This document shows, piece after piece, positions 52,388 through 61,102 of a stretch of DNA of 64,000 nucleotides. Source of the DNA: Legionella worsleiensis (GTDB lineage Bacteria > Pseudomonadota > Gammaproteobacteria > Legionellales > Legionellaceae). The position numbers and the translations under genes are program-made. The notes beneath the pieces were generated by a model, which was not told the origin of the DNA, ran no database searches, and saw only the letters and a list, made by a program, of their open reading frames with translations. Every line of letters begins with the position of its first letter. Positions within the stretch are counted from its first letter, which is position 1. The DNA lies in NCBI RefSeq assembly GCF_001467535.1, contig NZ_LNZC01000004.1, positions 62,001 through 126,000 on the forward strand, given 5' to 3'.

Positions 52388-54377
52388 CAGCATAAATTGA
52401 AAAATCGTTCTCGCTTTTAATATGGGGAATTGATGGCTTTATCAGTTTTGTTGATATAGAAGGCGTTGATGGCCTGGATGGTGTTGCGGGTCTTTGGGGG
52501 GTTGCGGGTCTTGGGGGAGTTGCCGGTTTTGATGCTCTTGGGGATGTTTGGGGTGTTGAAAGTGTTGATGATGGCGTTGGTTTTTTACTAAAAAATCCAA
52601 TAAGAGATGGAATAGTAAAAATGGATTTCTGGGAATCAGTCAGAGACTTATTACTCTGGCTCGACTCCCTCAAAACCTCGGTTTTGAGCGCAACCTCAGC
52701 GTTAAGAGGTTCACGTCCAGACATTCCATCTTTATCAGCCTGTCCTTTTGGTGGACGCCCCAATCCTTTTGCCAAAGCTCTTAGAGCCAGAATAATACTA
52801 AAAAATAATGCATTAAATACGGCTAAAACATACATTATCGGCGTGTCTTGATAATGTCCGTGCTCATCCATTTCCTGTAAAGGATTTCCTGCAAAATCGA
52901 CAAACTTTTGTCCTTTGCCAAACCCTGAAAACAGTGAGCGGAACACTTCGAACCATTCTTGAAAGAAGAACTGTGGGGAAGGGTCAAGATATAAAACGTC
53001 CTGTATGGAGTGTTGAAAAGACTCTGGCTCCATGTAATCGCCAGCCCCCCTCAGCAGATGATTTTTCATCTCAATCAAGTCCTTATAAGACTTTTCATCC
53101 TCATTTGCTGCGCTGCTCGATTGCTTGTAGGCACGAAACACAGAATGAGCAGCAAAACAGGCCATAAATACCAAACCAAAAACAACACAACTTACGAGTA
53201 AAAACGGAGGAAATGAAATACCCATTAACACTAAAAAAGACCCAACGAAAAACAACAAACTTGCTAGAGCACTGTAGGCATATAAACCATTTTTAAGCCC
53301 CACAAGTATTGCGGAGAGATATGAACGGCTTGCTTGCTGACTTAACTGCAGCCGCTTTTCCGCAAATCTCTTGATATCAGCATGGACAACCAGTTGCCAG
53401 GTTCGTATTGCGGTTATATCATCGAAATTTTTGTTTGCTTTATTCGTCAATGACCACAGTTCGGCAAAACTGGTCTCTAAAAGCTTTGCAGCCACCGCCA
53501 ATTCGCATCGTGATTGGGCAACGACCAGTTTCATTTGATAATCATATTCTTCATATAACCGAGTAACAATACACGACAAAGTGTATATGCCTGAAATAAC
53601 AGCCATAGCGGTAAGCAATGGGGATGATAAGGCAGCGAGTCCTAATAACCCGACATAAAGATACAATCCATCGATAAAACCACCGGCACCTACAGCCGCA
53701 AGAACTAAAAATCGCTCGGTTAATGACAGCCCTGGCGTGTCTAAGTACGCCTTACTTTCCTCCACAGTGAGTGATCTTAACTTTTTTATTTTCAGCAACT
53801 GTCCCGCATTTAGATCCATCAACTTGTTTCGTTTGTCCGTCATAAAACGCAACCAAACTCTATTGGCTGCAGCGAAAACACCCAAAAGCAATCCAATAGG
53901 AGTAATCAGGTACTTTAAATCAACATTTCCAATCAAACTGATGGCGACTATGGCACTACGAAATCCTTTATAGGCATTTTTCAATGCTTTCATCACATCG
54001 CGAAAATAAGGCCATGCTTTAGCAATTAATTGTTTCATGGCGTCATCTTTTTGATTTTCAAAACGTGCGGCAAAGAAAGAAAATGAAACCAGGAAAACGG
54101 ATTCAATACATATAGCAATGATGCCTCCGGGAGTCATCATCAGTTCATGCATGGAATCGTTGGTGCCATCGGGAACGAAGACGTCAAAAAAATATTTGAA
54201 CATACTGTAGGAAGAACTGAGGGAATCGAGGACAGCGTAAGCATGATATATGGTACGGTCTTCGTGGAGCTTTTCTGCAAAAATTCGACTTTGCGCATCG
54301 ATGCGGCCGGCAATCGCCAGAATGAATACTAAATCTACAGGTTTTATAGTTTGATGTTCATCACTCGTTAGAGACAT
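52353..54377 (-). CDS. Large polytopic membrane protein with Pro-rich C-terminal tail
   Basis: This 674-residue protein has about six to eight hydrophobic helices (for example near 87-105, 150-180, 230-280, 375-420 and 520-545) and charged helical loops. The C-terminal 90 residues are rich in Ser, Thr and Pro, with a short repeated unit RPATP/RPSTP (four copies between PRASKPATP and STPSIS). No known domain is recognised. Large multi-helix proteins with a polar tail are common among Dot/Icm substrates, so effector status is possible. It is convergent with the DUF4254 gene and divergent from the protease operon. Confidence 0.75.
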   Translation of the reverse strand: MSLTSDEHQTIKPVDLVFILAIAGRIDAQSRIFAEKLHEDRTIYHAYAVLDSLSSSYSMFKYFFDVFVPDGTNDSMHELMMTPGGIIAICIESVFLVSFSFFAARFENQKDDAMKQLIAKAWPYFRDVMKALKNAYKGFRSAIVAISLIGNVDLKYLITPIGLLLGVFAAANRVWLRFMTDKRNKLMDLNAGQLLKIKKLRSLTVEESKAYLDTPGLSLTERFLVLAAVGAGGFIDGLYLYVGLLGLAALSSPLLTAMAVISGIYTLSCIVTRLYEEYDYQMKLVVAQSRCELAVAAKLLETSFAELWSLTNKANKNFDDITAIRTWQLVVHADIKRFAEKRLQLSQQASRSYLSAILVGLKNGLYAYSALASLLFFVGSFLVLMGISFPPFLLVSCVVFGLVFMACFAAHSVFRAYKQSSSAANEDEKSYKDLIEMKNHLLRGAGDYMEPESFQHSIQDVLYLDPSPQFFFQEWFEVFRSLFSGFGKGQKFVDFAGNPLQEMDEHGHYQDTPIMYVLAVFNALFFSIILALRALAKGLGRPPKGQADKDGMSGREPLNAEVALKTEVLRESSQSNKSLTDSQKSIFTIPSLIGFFSKKPTPSSTLSTPQTSPRASKPATPPRPATPQRPATPSRPSTPSISTKLIKPSIPHIKSENDFSIYAASLQNKVLGLM

Positions 54378-54633
54378 TAGTGCACTTAAGAGTCATCAGC
54401 CAACATAGGGCGGCATTGTATAGATAATTGTCCTTGATGTCAACAAACCCTTCATCCTGAATCAAAAAAATACAAATAAGCACACCAATTTGAGATCTTA
54501 TCATAATCATCAGAAAAAATTATGAATTTAGGTTAAATTTCTTTAACTAATCCCTTTCACATACTGTGACTTAAGCAACAAACCTGATACGATTATGCGC
54601 TTATAAGTACGTATAACCTTGATTGAGGATTAG

Positions 54634-55152
54634 ATGAGATCAATATTTGCTCTCTTTTTATTTATGTCACTGTTGACTGGATCCACTATGGCAAAAAGTG
54701 AAGTACAAATTTACGGTTATGTTGAAAAAGCTACCCTGGTAGACAAAAACCTCACTCTTTCAGCAAAATTGGACACTGGCGCAAAATCAGCCTCCTTGAA
54801 CGCAGTAAACATCACTGAAATCGATGTAAACGGCGTACCTTACTTGCGTTTTACAGTACCTACCAAAAATGGCGATCATGTTTTTGAATGCGAATACATA
54901 GGTAAAGTTAAAATTAAAGTCAGAGCCAACGAAGCAAGCCCGGGAGTATTAAAAGCTGCTCCTATCAAGCGTCCAGTAGTCCTTCTCAACGTCAAACTGG
55001 GTGATAAGGTCAGAGCCATTCAGGTAAATTTAACAAACAGAAAACACTTTATTTACCCATTACTTCTGGGAAGAGACGCCATTATCGATTTCGATGGGGC
55101 AGTTGATCCGGCCCTCACCTTTACTTTGAAATCCAAGAGCGCTTCGTCATAA
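54634..55152 (+). CDS. Exported retropepsin-like (RimK-associated) protease
   Basis: This 172-residue protein has a signal peptide (about 20 residues) and the aspartic-protease-like motif LDTGAKSASLNA (D47-T-G-A) followed by a single retropepsin-type fold, with LLGRDAIIDFDG near the end. It belongs to the family annotated as ATP-dependent zinc protease, which travels with RimK-type ligases. It is the first gene of a three-gene operon and its TAA shares bases with the next ATG. Confidence 0.87.
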   Translation: MRSIFALFLFMSLLTGSTMAKSEVQIYGYVEKATLVDKNLTLSAKLDTGAKSASLNAVNITEIDVNGVPYLRFTVPTKNGDHVFECEYIGKVKIKVRANEASPGVLKAAPIKRPVVLLNVKLGDKVRAIQVNLTNRKHFIYPLLLGRDAIIDFDGAVDPALTFTLKSKSASS

Positions 55153-56678
55153 TGAAAAAAAACACTCGACATGTCTACGGCTTGATCCTTACTCTTTTTG
55201 TTGTGGGTTCGGGACTATTTTTATACAGGCATTTCGTATTGGACGTTCCTCTTACCGATACTGAAACCATTAACAGCTGGATGGTTGAGTCTAATTTACG
55301 CTTTACCGCAGACAATAATACGCCAATAAAAGCCAGTTTTACTATTCCTTATTTACCCCCCCATTTTGCGATTCTTGATGAATATTTTGTTTCCAGAAGC
55401 TATGGGGTAACAACCAACTTAAACGGATACAACAGAGAAACTGTTTGGTCTATCAGGCGCAGCCATGGGGCTCAATCGCTCTATTATCGCGCTATTTTTC
55501 GCGAAACCGACAGCGATGAGTCCGCTTTGCCCAAGCCTACGGCCATCAAATCCCAACCTCTGGATGAAAGCCAAAAATCCGCAGTTGAAACCATTACCAG
55601 CCAGGTAAGGCAATCATCAGCAGATATTCAGACCTTTGCCCAAAGCACCATCAAAGAGCTGAATAAAAAAGACGGTAATGCCAAACTGTTAATTGGCAAC
55701 GAATTTAGTGATGAATCCATTATCAATGCGACCATTCTTTTACTTAATCAAGCCAAAATCTTTGCAATTCCAGTTAAAGGCATCTATTTAAATCAACAAA
55801 GCAAAGCTGAATTAAAATCTTTTCTGGCAGTATTTAATGGCAAAAACTGGGTCTACATTAACCCACGCACAGGCGGAGCAGGATTGCCCAAAGAATTTCT
55901 TATCTGGCAATACGGCAATGAACCTCTTTTTAACGTAACTGGCGGCAACAAGGCTCAATTTTCGCTGACGGTTTCACCAACGCCCATTAATGCGCTAAGC
56001 GTTGCAAAATCACGAGGGGAACAATCCGATTCCCAGCTTTTACGTTTTTCCCTGCTGCAACTTCCGGTTAATGTCCAGGCTACCTATAAAATTTTGTTAA
56101 CCGTACCTATTGGCGCTTTTATTATTTTGCTGCTGCGTAATTTTGTTGGCATAAAAACTTTTGGTACCTTTATGCCGGTATTAATCGCTTTGGCATTTAG
56201 AGAAACGCACGTCATTTGGGGAATAAGCCTTTTTGTTATTATTGTATCTTTTGGGCTTCTCGCTCGTTTTTATCTGGATCAACTCAAATTACTTCTGGTA
56301 CCAAGGCTGGCAGCCATTCTGACTGTTGTCATTCTGTTGATGATTTTCATCAGTGTGGTAAGTCAAAATCTTGACCTGGATTCTGGATTATCAGTCGCTC
56401 TGTTTCCTATGGTTATTTTAACCATGACCATTGAGCGTATGTGCATTACCTGGGATGAGCGAGGGGCATCTGAAGCCATCAAGTCTGGCGTAGGCAGCCT
56501 GTTTGCCGCTGTTTTATCTTATTGGGCAATGAGTTACGAACCCATCCAATATCTTGTATTCGCTTTTCCTGAGCTGCTTTTGATTCTACTGGGCTTTATT
56601 TTGTGGTTTGGTCAATACCGAGGTTACAGGTTATCTGAATTAAAGCGTTTTAAAGCACTTGCGAGCACCGTAGAATGA
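55152..56678 (+). CDS. Inactive transglutaminase-like protein fused to seven membrane helices
   Basis: This 508-residue protein has an N-terminal membrane anchor (about 9-28), a large periplasmic domain (30-300) with a transglutaminase-like fold lacking an obvious catalytic Cys-His-Asp set, and about seven C-terminal helices (315-495). This is the UUP1-type component of the ATP-grasp peptide-ligase operons. It overlaps the protease by 1 nt and the ATP-grasp gene by 4 nt. Confidence 0.87.
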   Translation: MKKNTRHVYGLILTLFVVGSGLFLYRHFVLDVPLTDTETINSWMVESNLRFTADNNTPIKASFTIPYLPPHFAILDEYFVSRSYGVTTNLNGYNRETVWSIRRSHGAQSLYYRAIFRETDSDESALPKPTAIKSQPLDESQKSAVETITSQVRQSSADIQTFAQSTIKELNKKDGNAKLLIGNEFSDESIINATILLLNQAKIFAIPVKGIYLNQQSKAELKSFLAVFNGKNWVYINPRTGGAGLPKEFLIWQYGNEPLFNVTGGNKAQFSLTVSPTPINALSVAKSRGEQSDSQLLRFSLLQLPVNVQATYKILLTVPIGAFIILLLRNFVGIKTFGTFMPVLIALAFRETHVIWGISLFVIIVSFGLLARFYLDQLKLLLVPRLAAILTVVILLMIFISVVSQNLDLDSGLSVALFPMVILTMTIERMCITWDERGASEAIKSGVGSLFAAVLSYWAMSYEPIQYLVFAFPELLLILLGFILWFGQYRGYRLSELKRFKALASTVE

Positions 56679-57622
56679 TTGGTCTTTTTCGTCGTCTAAA
56701 AAAACAAGGTGTTTTAAGCATTAACCAGAGAAATACCGATTTTGTCTTACGCTATAACCCACGAAAATTATTTCCTCTGGTTGACGACAAATTAAAAACG
56801 AAAAAACTTGCGTTAAAGGCAGGCATTGCCGTTCCGCCCTTGTATGACATCATCGAAACAGAGCAGCAAATTCGCAATATCGAAGAGCGCTTTTCTCCTT
56901 ATAATGATTTTGTGGTGAAGCCAGCGAGGGGTTCTGGTGGTGATGGCATTCTGGTTTTTAAAGATAAAGTATACGGACGTTACAGACAAATTAACGGTAA
57001 ACTAACTACCCATCAGGAATTAAGCTATCATCTCTCTTGTCTTTTATCAGGGGCTTACAGTCTGGGCGGATCATCTGATTATGCCATTATAGAAAAAAGA
57101 GTGGTCGTTGACCCGGTATTTGCCGAAGTCAGCTATGAGGGCATTCCTGATATTCGTATCATCACATTATTGGGTTATCCTGCAATGGCTATGGTGCGTC
57201 TACCCACCCGTCTTTCAGGTGGAAAAGCAAACCTGCATCAGGGGGCTATAGGCGTTGGAGTGGATATGGCAACAGGTAAAACTCTTGGCGGAGTTTTCCA
57301 AAATGATACTATTGACTACCACCCTGATACTTTAAATCCTATAGTCGGTATAGAAGTCCCTTATTGGAATAAAATTCTCGAAATTGCCTCAAGTTGCTAT
57401 GATTTAACCGGATTAGGCTACCTGGGAGTCGATATTGTATTGGATAAAGATCATGGGCCTTTAATGCTGGAACTCAACGCTCGTCCCGGGTTGAATATTC
57501 AAATAGCCAACAGAGAAGGCGGATTAAATCGCTACAGAATCATAGAACACCGTTTCATGGAACACGGTCAAGAATCCATCACCGATAAAGTGGCCTTCTG
57601 TCGCTCACAATTTGCACGTTAG
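56675..57622 (+). CDS. ATP-grasp alpha-L-glutamate ligase-like protein
   Basis: This 315-residue protein has an ATP-grasp core: the nucleotide strand DFVVKPARGSGGDGILVF, the ARGSGG loop, and the metal-binding end LGVDIVLDKDHGPLMLELNARPGLNIQIAN. RimK-type enzymes add amino acids to a carboxylate; the acceptor here is unknown. It ends the protease-transglutaminase-ligase operon, which is followed by a terminator at 57636-57665. Confidence 0.9.
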   Translation: MIGLFRRLKKQGVLSINQRNTDFVLRYNPRKLFPLVDDKLKTKKLALKAGIAVPPLYDIIETEQQIRNIEERFSPYNDFVVKPARGSGGDGILVFKDKVYGRYRQINGKLTTHQELSYHLSCLLSGAYSLGGSSDYAIIEKRVVVDPVFAEVSYEGIPDIRIITLLGYPAMAMVRLPTRLSGGKANLHQGAIGVGVDMATGKTLGGVFQNDTIDYHPDTLNPIVGIEVPYWNKILEIASSCYDLTGLGYLGVDIVLDKDHGPLMLELNARPGLNIQIANREGGLNRYRIIEHRFMEHGQESITDKVAFCRSQFAR

Positions 57623-57635
57623 CAGAGCCTATCTA

Positions 57636-57665
57636 GCGGGCATCAAATGCTGCCGCAGTTTTTTT
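57636..57665 (+). terminator. Rho-independent terminator of the ATP-grasp operon
   Basis: A GCGGGCA/TGC-TG-CCGC stem with a two-base bulge is followed by seven T (57659-57665), 13 nt after the ligase stop. Confidence 0.65.
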
Positions 57666-57680
57666 AACTTTCCATCAATG

Positions 57681-57689
57681 TGTTATAAT
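57681..57689 (+). promoter_or_regulatory. Extended -10 promoter of the glycosyltransferase-like gene
   Basis: TGTTATAAT is a consensus extended -10 element (TGn-TATAAT), 69 nt before the ATG at 57758 and just after the operon terminator. Confidence 0.6.
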
Positions 57690-57757
57690 TTAAAACACCA
57701 AGTCAGATATTGTTAAATTAGAGCGGTGCACAGGACAAAGACAACGAGGGCATTCTT

Positions 57758-58678
57758 ATGATAAGTTTTATTTGGATGGGTCATTTAAACTCAGAAACCA
57801 ACTGTTCACTGTGCCAATTAGGCCCTAAAAGTCTTGCAAAACAATTACCTGATAAGCAAGTTACCCTTTGGGTTCCCGATTCATTAACAGAACAAGCCAA
57901 TAACCTGTTTTCAGATTATCCCAACATTACCATAAGATCGGTACAAGCAATGTTGCGCAAAGAGTATGGTAGATTAGAATATATTGACGAGAGAGCAGAG
58001 CATATCCGTGTTTTGTACGATATGATGCAGGCAACAGAGAGCTATACTGCACAAAAAGATCTTATGTCTTTTGCAATTATGGCGGAATATGGCGGTTATT
58101 ATTTCGATTGCACCACCACGTTTGATGAACGCATCAAGCTGCCTGAACCCCATGATTTTAAAATCACGTTACAACAAGTATGCCAGGATTGGGAGGAAGA
58201 AACTTATCCCTTATACAGCAGCGATATTTGGGCATTTGCCGCACCTCGAGGGCATCAACTCTTTATGTATTCGCTTGGAAAAGAACTGGATCTTTACTTT
58301 GGCGACTCGGCAGTCAGAGTCTGGGAAAATAATCAAACAGGCAGCTTTAGCGCAGCATTAACGACAGGCTTGGTTGATCTTTATGATACACAACTAGCAA
58401 AAGGCACTCCTATACAACATGAAGCTGCGAAGAAATGGCTTAAAGAACATTCATGGACAGACACCCCCACCGATTTTGGACACGAAGTACCAGAGTTAGG
58501 ATTAACAAAATACAATACGGGTCTATGGCGAAGAATTCCTGGTGAATTACCTACCGACCCAATAAACTCAAATGCATTTCATAAACTTGGCTTATTTTCA
58601 CGTGCAGCATCCAACCCTCCCAGCTCTTCAGTAAGAGAAGAAGACAATGACAATAGTCCTAAGCCCGCAGCACTTTAG
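57758..58678 (+). CDS. Glycosyltransferase-like protein with altered DXD motif; candidate effector
   Basis: This 306-residue protein opens with ISFIWMGHLNSE, like the IHFIWIG start of GT-A sugar-binding-DXD proteins, and has AQKDLMSFAIMAEYGGYYFD around residues 98-117, which is the family's donor site. The expected Asp-x-Asp is replaced by D117-C-T119, followed by D123. It may be a changed metal site or an inactive relative. A Ser/Pro-rich C-terminal tail with EEDNDN ends the protein, fitting a Dot/Icm secretion tail. It is transcribed alone from its own promoter. Confidence 0.75.
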   Translation: MISFIWMGHLNSETNCSLCQLGPKSLAKQLPDKQVTLWVPDSLTEQANNLFSDYPNITIRSVQAMLRKEYGRLEYIDERAEHIRVLYDMMQATESYTAQKDLMSFAIMAEYGGYYFDCTTTFDERIKLPEPHDFKITLQQVCQDWEEETYPLYSSDIWAFAAPRGHQLFMYSLGKELDLYFGDSAVRVWENNQTGSFSAALTTGLVDLYDTQLAKGTPIQHEAAKKWLKEHSWTDTPTDFGHEVPELGLTKYNTGLWRRIPGELPTDPINSNAFHKLGLFSRAASNPPSSSVREEDNDNSPKPAAL

Positions 58679-58742
58679 ATGCGGCCTATTGAAATTTAAA
58701 GTTGAGTTATTGAGTAGAGTGGTTCTTGGAATAAAAAAAGTA

Positions 58743-59903
58743 TTAACCTGCAGCATGCGCAACAAATAATCTCTTTATCGGATTGAGTTCATTGCACATC
58801 CGCAACCCCAGGCCACGTAACAGAGTGATTGGCTTATCCGTCTGAGAAAATAAGTGTTTGAACCCTTCCATTAACATAATGGTTTGCCAAACGGCATGTT
58901 TACGCTCTCTTTGATAGGCTCCCAACATCTTTTTGGATACCAGAGTGTGTTGGATTTGCTCGTTAAGCTTAAGCCAGGATGCAATATCAGCTAAGCCAAG
59001 ATTTAATCCTAATCCGGCCAAGGGATGAATGGTATGAGCAGCATCTCCTAAAAGCAACCACCGTGTACCGGTATAGTGTTTGACATGGCGCATTTGCAAG
59101 GGAAATTGATGGCGTGGACTGATTAATTCCACTTGTCCCAGTTCGTTTGCGAACGCCCGGGTAAGCTCCGCATTAAAATCAGACTCGGTAAGCGCCATTA
59201 ATGCCTGGGCTCGCTCGGAATCGCTAGACCAGACAATGGAGCAATGGTGTGAGTCAACCAAAGGTAAAAACGCCAAAGGGCCATCAGGATTAAAAACCTG
59301 AAATGCTGTTTTTAGATGAGGTTTCTCTGTACGCACAGTAGCTACCAAGGCATTTTGGTGATAAGACCAGCTGGTTAGTTCTATCTTTAATGCGTTTCGA
59401 GTTGGCGAATGCGCCCCATCAGCAATCATCAATAATTGCCCTTCCCAAACCTGTTGTTCGCTGCGTATGTTAATACTGCGTTCCGAATTCTCTACCTCAT
59501 CAACACTACAGTGTGCAAATAGACTGATGTTTTTATGGTCTAATGCCCTGAGTAATAGTCCTTGCTTTAAAATGGATTCTTCTATAATGGAACCCAAACG
59601 CTGTTCTGCGATAAGTCGTGAATCAAAATCTATATGCGCACCGGTCTGGGCGTCCCAAACATGCATGTGATGGTATGGGGAAACTCGAGACGCATCCAAT
59701 AAATCCCAAACACCTAATTGCTTGAATAAAGACTGCGATGCCTTATTGATGGCATAAACTCGCCTATCGGTAATGGATGTATCAACGGTTAGTGACCCGG
59801 CATCAATGACCGCAACGGAGTAATTACGTTGCGCCATGGCAATAGCCGCAGTTAATCCGACTATACCACCACCAACGACTAACACGTCAAATCGATGACT
59901 CAT
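58743..59903 (-). CDS. UbiH/VisC-family FAD monooxygenase
   Basis: The 386-residue enzyme has the FAD fold LVVGGGIVGLTAAIAMA, the DxxxSxxR-type middle and LLLGDAAHTIHPLAGLGLNLGL near the C-terminus. It belongs to the ubiquinone hydroxylase group, probably UbiI or UbiF-like. The start at 59903 (MSHRFDV) has AGGAG upstream and its ATGA overlaps the ubiH stop by 4 nt; a longer upstream reading lies inside ubiH. Last gene of the ygfB-pepP-ubiH-visC operon. Confidence 0.92.
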   Translation of the reverse strand: MSHRFDVLVVGGGIVGLTAAIAMAQRNYSVAVIDAGSLTVDTSITDRRVYAINKASQSLFKQLGVWDLLDASRVSPYHHMHVWDAQTGAHIDFDSRLIAEQRLGSIIEESILKQGLLLRALDHKNISLFAHCSVDEVENSERSINIRSEQQVWEGQLLMIADGAHSPTRNALKIELTSWSYHQNALVATVRTEKPHLKTAFQVFNPDGPLAFLPLVDSHHCSIVWSSDSERAQALMALTESDFNAELTRAFANELGQVELISPRHQFPLQMRHVKHYTGTRWLLLGDAAHTIHPLAGLGLNLGLADIASWLKLNEQIQHTLVSKKMLGAYQRERKHAVWQTIMLMEGFKHLFSQTDKPITLLRGLGLRMCNELNPIKRLFVAHAAG

Positions 59904-61102
59904 AAAAACTCCTGCTTGCTCAATGGTATTTCGCACACCAAATCAGGAATCACACCGCCATATCCTCGGGCATAGTGCGCCAGTATATTTTTTAAAACAG
60001 TACTGTTATCGAGAGCAATAAGACCGATATTGCGCAGCAGACTCACCCCTGGTAATCGAGTGGTGAAGAGTTGAATCAACCCATCTGTAAAACGAGCAAT
60101 CATTTTTTGATCATGTTGCCTTAACTGCATGTATCGTTCCAACATTGAGGCATTTAAGCCATGATGGGCAATACATTGGGCAAGAACTGCAACATCACGA
60201 ATACCCAGATTAAAGCCTTGACCAGCCACAGGATGCAAGGTATGTGCGGCATTACCAACAAAAACAACAGGCCATTGGGTTTGCTGCGGCATGAGAACCT
60301 GGCGTAACGGATAGGTAAATCTTTTGCCAACTTGAGTAAAACGCCCTAAACGATAACCAAATGCCCGCTGCAGTTCTTTAAGAAAGAGATCATCTTTCAA
60401 TCCCGTTAAAACCTGGGCTTGCTCTGGGGGCACAGCCCAAACCAGCGACATTTTATTACCCTGCATGGGAAGCAAAGCTAGAGGGCCATGAGCGGTAAAG
60501 CGTTCATACGCTTTATAATCGTGCGCTTTTTGTAAAGCAACATTAGCTACCAGGGCATAATGGTTATATGTTTTGGTTTGGGCGGTTAAATGACATAACT
60601 GGCGCACTTTAGAATCAGTACCGTCTGCCGCTACGATTAACTGTGCTGCGATAGTAATTTCGCCAGATTCAGTCATCACGGTTACGGTTTTATGATCATC
60701 GCTCAAGGCTTTGACTGATGCCGGAGCCACAATCTGATTTTTGTCTAATAACTGATGCAATGCCCTATTAATGTATTGAATTTCGACAACATAACCTAAG
60801 GGGTTGGCTTCATCCCCCCATAATCGGGATGCGCCAAAACGGTGCTGATCAGATACATGAATCATGCTAATGGGTGTAGCGTATTCCTGTAAAATACCCC
60901 AAACCCCCAGCATATTCAGGATGGTTTTACTTGCCGGCGACAAAGCAATAGTCCTGGCATCAAAATCAGGATTGACCTTGTCGCTAAAGGGTTTTGATTC
61001 AACCAACAAGGTTTTATACCCCAAATCCTGCAACTCCAGCATTAATGTGGCGCCCGCCAGGCCTCCACCCACTATGAGAATATCTGTCTGTTGATCAGCC
61101 AC
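59900..61102 (-). CDS. ubiH: 2-octaprenyl-6-methoxyphenol hydroxylase
   Basis: This 400-residue FAD monooxygenase hydroxylates the ubiquinone ring precursor. FAD motifs are ILIVGGGLAGATLMLELQ, DGTDSKVR and VFVGNAAHTLHPVAGQGFNLG. The start is a GTG that overlaps the pepP end by 8 nt, and its stop overlaps the next gene by 4 nt. The arrangement with pepP is the same as in enterobacteria. Confidence 0.95.
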   Translation of the reverse strand: MADQQTDILIVGGGLAGATLMLELQDLGYKTLLVESKPFSDKVNPDFDARTIALSPASKTILNMLGVWGILQEYATPISMIHVSDQHRFGASRLWGDEANPLGYVVEIQYINRALHQLLDKNQIVAPASVKALSDDHKTVTVMTESGEITIAAQLIVAADGTDSKVRQLCHLTAQTKTYNHYALVANVALQKAHDYKAYERFTAHGPLALLPMQGNKMSLVWAVPPEQAQVLTGLKDDLFLKELQRAFGYRLGRFTQVGKRFTYPLRQVLMPQQTQWPVVFVGNAAHTLHPVAGQGFNLGIRDVAVLAQCIAHHGLNASMLERYMQLRQHDQKMIARFTDGLIQLFTTRLPGVSLLRNIGLIALDNSTVLKNILAHYARGYGGVIPDLVCEIPLSKQEFL

